A DNA stretch of 64,000 bases from assembly GCA_051881615.1 (NCBI GenBank), contig JBJEQF010000013.1, positions 1 to 64,000 on the forward strand. The letters are read 5' to 3'. The stretch comes from CAMFTQ01 sp051881615 (GTDB lineage: Bacteria > Bacillota > Clostridia > Oscillospirales > Acutalibacteraceae). Under the pieces are notes generated by a model. It saw nothing but the letters and a program-made list of their open reading frames with translations. It did no database searches and was not told the origin of the DNA. The first letter of the stretch is position 1, and each line of letters starts with the position of its first letter. Of this stretch, positions 57,881-64,000 are shown in pieces. The translations under genes and the position numbers were made by a program.

Positions 57881-60742
57881 TTACTCATCTCTGCCGCAGC
57901 ATTTTTTGTATTTTTTGCCCGAACCGCATGGGCAAGGATCATTTCTGCCGATTTTTTTGCCCTTTACAACAGTTCTGTTCCTGCTGTCTGTACCGTCGCC
58001 TGATGTCTGAACAGGCTGTGCTACCTGCTGTCTTTTGATAACAACGGGGCCGGGTGCCGGCTTCGGCGCAGTTTTAGGCTCCTGAGGCTGTTCGGTTGCA
58101 TTTTGCTGTGCCTGAGCCTGAGCCATCTGCTGAGCTATTACCTGCTGTTTTTGCGCTTCATATATCTTTTTAGGCATTGTCAGAACAAGCTTTACCGTGT
58201 CCTCACGAATGTTCATAATCATCTCGTCGAACATATCAAAGCCCTCAAGACGGTACTCAACAACTGGGTCGTGCTGACCGTAGGAACGCAGGCGGATACC
58301 CTGCTTTAACTGTTCCATATTGTCGATATGCTCCATCCAGTGAGTATCAACGCTCCTTAACAGATATACACGCTCAATCTCTCTCATCAATTCTTGCGGT
58401 AGGAGCTTTTCGTTCTCTTCATAAAGAGCCATTGCGTCCTCAACAAGCATATCCACAATATCCTGCTTGTCAAGCTCTTCGAGCTGTTCAAGCGAGAGCG
58501 CATACTTAGAGTCGTCCTTAATCAGCCACTCGCCGTAATACTCACGCAGACCTACCATATTCCAGTTGTCCTTAAGCTCGTCTGAAAGATAGGAGTTCAC
58601 GTTGTCGGTAATAGTGTCCTTAACCATTTTAAGAACGGTTTCGTGAATATCCTCGCCGTCAAGTACGGTATTTCTCTGTCCGTAGATGATTTCACGCTGA
58701 CGGTTCATAACATCGTCATATTGCAGTACGTTTTTACGGATTGCAAAGTTTCTGCTTTCTACCTTCTGCTGTGCGCCCTCAATAATATTTGTGAGCATTT
58801 TAGCTTCGATTGGCTCGTTTTCGGCAACATTCATTCTTGACATAACGGCGTTGAGCCTGTCACCGCCGAAAAGTCGCATCAGGTCGTCCTCTGTGCTTAA
58901 ATAGAAACGGCTGTTACCGGGATCTCCCTGACGGCCTGCACGTCCTCTGAGCTGATTGTCAATTCTTCGTGATTCGTGACGCTCTGTACCCATAATGAAC
59001 AGACCGCCTGCCTCACGTACCTTTTCTGCCTCGTCCTTAATTTCCTCTTTAAACTGCTGATTTAACTGCTTAAAGGTTTCTCTTGCGTTAATGATTTCTT
59101 CATTGTCTGTGTCGCCAAAGCCTGTTGCCTCTGCGATAAGCTCATCGGAGAAGTGCATTTTTCTCATTTTTGACTTTGCAAGGTACTCTGCGTTACCGCC
59201 GAGCATAATATCGGTACCACGTCCGGCCATATTTGTGGCGATTGTAACAGCGCCTAATTTACCTGCCTGTGCAACTATTTCAGCTTCCTTTTCGTGCTGC
59301 TTTGCGTTGAGAACGTTGTGAGGTATTCCTCTTTGCTTTAACAGCTTGCTTAACACCTCTGATTTTTCAATGGAAATTGTGCCGACAAGCACAGGCTGAC
59401 CCTTTGCGTGACACTCGACAATATCCTCGATAAGCGCCATATATTTGCCCTTTTCAGTACGGAAAACTACGTCAGGCATATCCTTTCTTGCAAGCGGTTT
59501 ATTTGTCGGGATTTCTACAACGTCAAGGTTGTAGATTTCACGGAATTCAGCTTCCTCAGTCATAGCAGTACCCGTCATACCCGACAGCTTATTGTAAAGA
59601 CGGAAATAGTTCTGGAAGGTGATTGTAGCAAGTGTTTTGCTCTCGTTTTCAATCTTTACTCCCTCTTTTGCTTCAATTGCCTGATGAAGTCCCTCGTTGT
59701 AACGTCTGCCGTACATCAGACGGCCTGTGAATTCGTCAACAATGATAACCTCTCCGTCCTTAACAACGTAGTCAACATCATTTTTCATAACACCGTTAGC
59801 CTTGATAGCCTGATTGATGTGGTGTGAAAGCGTGAGGTTGTCGGGATCTGTAAGGTTATCTATGTTAAAGAATGCTTCTGCCTTCTTAACGCCGTTTTGT
59901 GTAAGTGTAGCAGTCTTTGCCTTTTCGTCAACAATGTAGTCTATGTTATGCTCTGCATAGAAGTCCTCTAAATCCTCCTTTGCGTCAACCTCTGTAAAGC
60001 GGTAACAGGTAAGAGTTTTTGCAAAGCGGTCTGCGTGAGAATAAAGGTCTGTTGACTTATCGCCCTGACCCGAAATAATAAGCGGAGTACGAGCCTCATC
60101 AATGAGAATTGAGTCAACCTCATCGACAACGGCAAAGTTATGACCACGCTGAACCTTGTTTTCTTTGTAAACCACCATATTGTCACGCAGGTAGTCAAAG
60201 CCAAGCTCGTTGTTTGTGCCGTATGTAATATCGGCTGCATATGCCTGTTTTCTTAAATCGTTAGGCAAATCGTGAACGATAAGACCTACAGTAAGTCCTA
60301 AGTATCTGTAGAGCTTGCCCATCCACTCGGAGTCACGTCTTGCAAGGTAATCGTTGACCGTAACGATATGAACGCCCTTGCCTGTCAGACCGTTAAGGTA
60401 TGCAGGGAGTGTTGCAACAAGTGTTTTACCTTCACCTGTTTTCATTTCGGCAATTCTGCCCTGATGCAAAACAATACCGCCGATAATCTGAACAGGGAAG
60501 TGCTTCATTCCGAGTACTCGCCACGAAGCCTCTCGGCAGACTGCGAATGCGTCAGGCAAAATATCGTCTGTAGTTTCGCCCTTTGCAAGTCTGTCTTTCA
60601 GGATATTTGTCTGATTTTTAAGCTCCTGCTCGCTCATACCAGCATATTTGTCCTCAAGCTCAAGCACCTGATTACAAATAGGCTTTATCCTCTTTAATTC
60701 TTTTTTGCTGTAATCACCAAAAAAGATTTTCATAAAACTCAT
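57881..60742 (-). CDS. secA: Protein translocase ATPase SecA
   Basis: Motor of the Sec export pathway. The 953-residue protein has Walker A MKTGEGKTLVATLP near residue 100, the DEVD-type Walker B (VVDEVDSILIDEARTPLIISG), and second-half helicase motifs including TNMAGRGTDIMLGG and RGRAGRQGDPG. The C-terminal zinc site CPCGSGKKYKKCC is intact, after a Gln/Ala/Pro-rich linker. I use the ATG at 60742 (six bases after AAAGGAG); the frame extends 13 codons upstream without a ribosome-binding site. It follows the PBP gene. Confidence 0.97.
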   Translation of the reverse strand: MSFMKIFFGDYSKKELKRIKPICNQVLELEDKYAGMSEQELKNQTNILKDRLAKGETTDDILPDAFAVCREASWRVLGMKHFPVQIIGGIVLHQGRIAEMKTGEGKTLVATLPAYLNGLTGKGVHIVTVNDYLARRDSEWMGKLYRYLGLTVGLIVHDLPNDLRKQAYAADITYGTNNELGFDYLRDNMVVYKENKVQRGHNFAVVDEVDSILIDEARTPLIISGQGDKSTDLYSHADRFAKTLTCYRFTEVDAKEDLEDFYAEHNIDYIVDEKAKTATLTQNGVKKAEAFFNIDNLTDPDNLTLSHHINQAIKANGVMKNDVDYVVKDGEVIIVDEFTGRLMYGRRYNEGLHQAIEAKEGVKIENESKTLATITFQNYFRLYNKLSGMTGTAMTEEAEFREIYNLDVVEIPTNKPLARKDMPDVVFRTEKGKYMALIEDIVECHAKGQPVLVGTISIEKSEVLSKLLKQRGIPHNVLNAKQHEKEAEIVAQAGKLGAVTIATNMAGRGTDIMLGGNAEYLAKSKMRKMHFSDELIAEATGFGDTDNEEIINARETFKQLNQQFKEEIKDEAEKVREAGGLFIMGTERHESRRIDNQLRGRAGRQGDPGNSRFYLSTEDDLMRLFGGDRLNAVMSRMNVAENEPIEAKMLTNIIEGAQQKVESRNFAIRKNVLQYDDVMNRQREIIYGQRNTVLDGEDIHETVLKMVKDTITDNVNSYLSDELKDNWNMVGLREYYGEWLIKDDSKYALSLEQLEELDKQDIVDMLVEDAMALYEENEKLLPQELMREIERVYLLRSVDTHWMEHIDNMEQLKQGIRLRSYGQHDPVVEYRLEGFDMFDEMIMNIREDTVKLVLTMPKKIYEAQKQQVIAQQMAQAQAQQNATEQPQEPKTAPKPAPGPVVIKRQQVAQPVQTSGDGTDSRNRTVVKGKKIGRNDPCPCGSGKKYKKCCGRDE

Positions 60743-60820
60743 AAAAAACTCCTTTCGGGCATTGCCCTTCGATTTAATCATTTATATCCATATGTGATAC
60801 TGAAATATCACTGAAAATAC

Positions 60821-62206
60821 TCATTGATTTCTAAGACATTCCGCCGCCTGTGTCATCGCCGCCACAGCAACGGGACCTGCCGCTGAAATACCGTAGCCGC
60901 CGTTTTCGACAACAACCGCAAATGCAAGCGGTGCGTCCTCGTCAGTTGAATAGCCGACAATCCAAGCGTTAGGCTCTTTGTCCTTACCGACCTCTGCCGT
61001 ACCTGTTTTTGCACAGACTGTCAAAGTCGGGAACATATCGTCACCGTAGTAGCTGCTTATTGTGTAGCGCATAAGCTCGCCGACCTTCTGTGCTGTTTCG
61101 GTGCCGAGCATTCGCTCTCCCTGCGTTTTGTTGCTAAGACCGATTGCCTCGAATATAGGTGAGGACTCGTCAACTACATAGGGCATAACGGGAATACCGC
61201 CGTTTGCTATAGCACCGCACATAATCGCCATCTGCATAGGATTAGCCATATCTGTGTACTGACCGACACCCGACCATGCAAGCTGGTTAACGTTTGCCTT
61301 TGTTACGTCATAGGTGGTTTTAACCGTGTTGTTTGAGCTTATCTGAAAGCTCTGATTAAAGCCCATTGACGTTGCAGTTTTTGTCATTTTATCCTTGCCA
61401 AGCTCTACTGCAAGCTCGGCAAAAACTATATTGCAGGAGTGCGACATAGCGTCCTTAAAGGATATATCGCCATGCTCCTCCATACAGGTTATCTCACTGC
61501 CGCCTATTTCTTCACTGCCTGAGCAGTAAAAGGTGCGGTCGTAAATATCGGGCAAGCTCTCTATAGCCGCTGCCGCCGTTACTAACTTAAAGGTTGAACC
61601 CGGCGTATATGTTGAGGAAAGCACGTGGTCAAGATACACTCCCTCGTACATATCCTCGTTTTCCTCCGTAATTTCGGGCGGATTCTGCGGGTCGTACGTG
61701 TTTGTGCTGACAGAGCATAAAACCTCGCCTGTTTTGTAATTATAGACTACACACGCACCCTGTCTGTCGCCAAGCTCTCTGTAGGCGGCGGCGCACGTTT
61801 CGCTGTCAACTGTGAGCTTTATATCGTTTTTTCCTCGAAGCGACTGCGGAAGTCCCATTCCCCATATATAGTTATAGCCTGTAAGCTGTGTTCTGTACGT
61901 GCTTTGAACTGCCGTTGAAATGTTAAGCGAATTGTCGCCGACTAAATGAAGAAGCGAACAGCGAACATCATAGTCCTCATTGTATATTCTTTCATTGTCA
62001 ACGGACTGTGCAAGAATATTGCCGTTTCTGTCGTAAATTGTGCCTGCTTGCGCCAGTCCCGAGCTTGTTGCGGTATGGCCGTTAAAGGGCTTTTGAACCC
62101 AGTCCTCGTTTTGCGTAAAAAGTCGGAAGCACAGCACGCACATTCCCGCAAAAAAAGCCAAAGCCAAAAGAAAAATCAAAAAGCTTCTGTTAAGCGTTCT
62201 TTTCAA
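60821..62206 (-). CDS. Class B penicillin-binding protein (peptidoglycan transpeptidase)
   Basis: A 461-residue transpeptidase with one N-terminal membrane helix (about 8-28). The active-site motifs are complete: STFK with Ser204, SCN near 257, and KTGT from Lys400. The N-terminal module between membrane helix and transpeptidase is short (RNGNILAQS, then the LRGKNDIKLTVD stretch), as in PbpA-type proteins. It lies 36 bp after the FHA-RodA gene, so the two likely form a glycosyltransferase-transpeptidase pair. The start is TTG behind AAAGGAG. Confidence 0.93.
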   Translation of the reverse strand: MKRTLNRSFLIFLLALAFFAGMCVLCFRLFTQNEDWVQKPFNGHTATSSGLAQAGTIYDRNGNILAQSVDNERIYNEDYDVRCSLLHLVGDNSLNISTAVQSTYRTQLTGYNYIWGMGLPQSLRGKNDIKLTVDSETCAAAYRELGDRQGACVVYNYKTGEVLCSVSTNTYDPQNPPEITEENEDMYEGVYLDHVLSSTYTPGSTFKLVTAAAAIESLPDIYDRTFYCSGSEEIGGSEITCMEEHGDISFKDAMSHSCNIVFAELAVELGKDKMTKTATSMGFNQSFQISSNNTVKTTYDVTKANVNQLAWSGVGQYTDMANPMQMAIMCGAIANGGIPVMPYVVDESSPIFEAIGLSNKTQGERMLGTETAQKVGELMRYTISSYYGDDMFPTLTVCAKTGTAEVGKDKEPNAWIVGYSTDEDAPLAFAVVVENGGYGISAAGPVAVAAMTQAAECLRNQ

Positions 62207-62242
62207 TACTATGCTCTCCTTTCATATACCTGTGTGAAAAAA

Positions 62243-63916
62243 TTATCTGCGTTTGATTGCGTATGTTCTTTCGTCTGCCGCCTTGATAAATGCAAGAAGT
62301 CCCCAGCAGGAAATCATACTTGAACCGCCCAGACTGATAAACGGAAGCGTAACGCCTGTAAGCGGTAAAATATCTGTCGCACCGAAGATATTAAGCGACA
62401 TCTGAATTACAAGCAGACCTGCCGCACAGCAGGCAGAAATTGAATAAAACGTACTGCGGCTGCGTGTTGAGATGGCTCTTGCATAAAAGACAAGCGCAGC
62501 TATTGCCGCCGCAATCGTCACAGCAATAATTATGCCCATTTCTTCGGCGATAATGCCGAAAACAAGGTCGCTTTCAGACGCAAATACATATTTTAAACAG
62601 CCGTTGCCGATGCCTACGCCGAACAGTCCTCCGCTTGCAATATAGGTAAGCACCCTTGCCTGCTGATAAGCGTCAGACTGTGCATACTCCCACACGTGTC
62701 CCCAGGACTCGAAGCGTTTTGCAACGTAAGATTTAAATTTCAGCACGATAGCTCCGCCGAATACTGCGCCCGACAGTGCAAGTATCAGCGTTTTGAAATC
62801 GCCCGAGCGAGTAAAGGAAAGTATAAGAAACGTAGCAAAGAATATAAGCGCCGTTCCGAAGTCGCCCATCCACGCAAGCGCAAGCACACAAACGGCAGAA
62901 AATACGATAAAAACAAACAAATCCCTTTTAGTCTGCGTTTTATCAAGCGTACCTGCGCCGACAAAGATATACGCGATTTTTACAAGCTCTGACGGCTGAA
63001 TTGAAATCGAACCGATTGTAATCCAGTTCTGTGCGCCGTTCTGAGTTTTACCGAAAACTATGTTTACGGCGATTAGCAGAAGTGCCGCTATCATCATCGG
63101 GGTTCTCAGCTTTATAACAATATCGGGATTCTGAAGGAATTTTATCATTATCATAAACAGGATTATTCCGCCTGTCATAGCTATCATCTGAACAAACGCC
63201 TGATGAACCACCTGACGGACAAGCAGCATTATTCCTGTTCCGCTAAGGAATAGTCCCAAGGCTTCAAGCTCAAAATTCACACGCTTGAAAAGAACTGTTG
63301 AAATAAAGAAAAATCCCCATTCTATGCTGGCTAATACGCCGAATACCATAAACGGCTGAAAATCCTGCACCTCAAACGAAAATGCAGCCTGAACCGCCAT
63401 AAACAGGTGAAAAAGCGTTATAAGCAGCATAAGCTTGTACTGCTTGATAACCGGCTTTTCCTTTGCTTTTTCAAAATAACGTGACGGCAAAAGCTCCTCG
63501 TCATAGCAGTCGCCCCGAAGCAACGTAAACTCGCTTGAGCCTATTCTGATTTTATCTTCAATATATACCTTTGTTCTGTCCTCAATCTGCTCGCCGTTTA
63601 CAAATGTACCGCCCTTTGAATCGGTATCGGCAACAAACCAGCCCTCTTCTCTTCTTAAAAGAACACAGTGGTCACGAGAAACTGTAGGGTCGTTTATTGT
63701 GATGTCACAGCCTCTGCCTCTGCCGATTGAGTTTTCCCAATACAAAACGGGGATTTTGTCGGCGGTTCTGTTATTAAAAAGCGTAACAAGCGGTTTTTCG
63801 TCACGTCTTTTTCTGCGCATTGAAGCATAGCACTGATAGACAATGACTATTGCATATACAGGCATAAGCACCCTAAGTGCAACTATTGCTATATCAAGAA
63901 TAACCTGAAGCTCCAA
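62243..63916 (-). CDS. RodA/FtsW-type glycosyltransferase with N-terminal FHA domain
   Basis: A SEDS-family protein of about 557 residues. One membrane helix (about 5-30) is followed by a cytosolic FHA domain (about 55-130) with GRGRGCDITI, SRDH and TFVNGE, the phosphothreonine-binding pattern. From about 165 on there are about ten SEDS helices: WITIGSISIQPSELVKIAYI, GDFGTALIFFATF, GGLFGVGIGNG and LPLTGVTLPFISLGGSSM. The start is uncertain; TTG at 63916 after GGGGGTGG is preferred over upstream frames. The next gene is its likely PBP partner. Confidence 0.9.
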   Translation of the reverse strand: MELQVILDIAIVALRVLMPVYAIVIVYQCYASMRRKRRDEKPLVTLFNNRTADKIPVLYWENSIGRGRGCDITINDPTVSRDHCVLLRREEGWFVADTDSKGGTFVNGEQIEDRTKVYIEDKIRIGSSEFTLLRGDCYDEELLPSRYFEKAKEKPVIKQYKLMLLITLFHLFMAVQAAFSFEVQDFQPFMVFGVLASIEWGFFFISTVLFKRVNFELEALGLFLSGTGIMLLVRQVVHQAFVQMIAMTGGIILFMIMIKFLQNPDIVIKLRTPMMIAALLLIAVNIVFGKTQNGAQNWITIGSISIQPSELVKIAYIFVGAGTLDKTQTKRDLFVFIVFSAVCVLALAWMGDFGTALIFFATFLILSFTRSGDFKTLILALSGAVFGGAIVLKFKSYVAKRFESWGHVWEYAQSDAYQQARVLTYIASGGLFGVGIGNGCLKYVFASESDLVFGIIAEEMGIIIAVTIAAAIAALVFYARAISTRSRSTFYSISACCAAGLLVIQMSLNIFGATDILPLTGVTLPFISLGGSSMISCWGLLAFIKAADERTYAIKRR

Positions 63917-64000
63917 ACCGCCACCCCCAAAAAATATTCTATACAATAATACGTAACTATACAGCTACACAGATTACATTTTACAACTTTATTAAATATA

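Overview
The window looks like a housekeeping stretch of a Clostridia chromosome, most likely a Ruminococcus-type member of the Oscillospiraceae. This is inferred from gene content: Mini-RNase III, RNase J, ThyX, Prp-processed L27, a T-box leader on alaS, KtrAB, GdpP, DUF6472 and DUF6483 proteins. Further support comes from the moderate GC, sigma-A promoters with TTGACA/TATAAT boxes and frequent TTG/GTG starts. No rRNA, CRISPR array or intact transposon is visible. There is one tRNA, Arg(CCT).

Layout. 1-4.6 kb (minus): rpsF-ssb-rpsR behind a structured leader; a DUF6483 gene-obg-mrnC; rplU-prp-rpmA behind an L21-type leader. 4.6-8.9 kb (minus): two M16 peptidase-like genes, lgt, folD. 9.0-12.8 kb (plus): tRNA-Arg, a helix-turn-helix remnant, ktrB-ktrA, an ISL3-type insertion sequence remnant, a Bax-inhibitor-like membrane protein. 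12.8-17.6 kb (minus): DUF2520-panB-panC-panD-DUF6472-amino acid decarboxylase. 17.7-25.2 kb (plus): small membrane proteins, a heterodimeric ABC exporter, a stand-alone NrdD C-terminal domain under apparent NrdR control, and poorly known membrane proteins. 25.3-27.3 kb (minus): a nucleotidyltransferase and ackA, divergent from tmcAL (plus). 28.6-37.1 kb (minus): thyX-tmk, a DJ-1 protein, a 5-formyl-THF cyclo-ligase, mltG, a U32 protein and alaS with its T-box. 37.2-40.6 kb (minus): an isolated phage tail-fibre/XkdX/amidase/holin cassette. 40.7-52.7 kb (minus): uvrA, ftsH, tilS, dnaB, rplI, gdpP, rnjA. 53-57 kb (plus): rnhA, nifS-nifU, a sodium symporter. 57.1-64 kb (minus): a possible small RNA, a membrane-anchored unknown, secA, a class B PBP and a RodA/FtsW protein with a fused FHA domain.

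How the genes work together. Most units are translation, cell-wall, cofactor and nucleotide housekeeping: pantothenate synthesis, Fe-S assembly, thymidylate synthesis (ThyX plus Tmk), c-di-AMP turnover (GdpP) and potassium uptake (KtrAB), and peptidoglycan synthesis (FHA-RodA, PBP, MltG).

The parts most worth a second look are: (1) the orphan fibre-lysis cassette between uvrA and thyX, with a promoter placed directly before a terminator-like hairpin; (2) the 97-residue glycyl-radical-like protein behind two NrdR-like boxes 31 bp apart; (3) the FHA-RodA fusion; (4) a promoter-plus-terminator unit that could be a small RNA; (5) a DUF2520 reductase overlapping panB where a ketopantoate reductase is otherwise missing; (6) an ExbD/TolR-like extracytoplasmic domain in an apparently monoderm organism. 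All calls come from reading the sequence; no database search was run.
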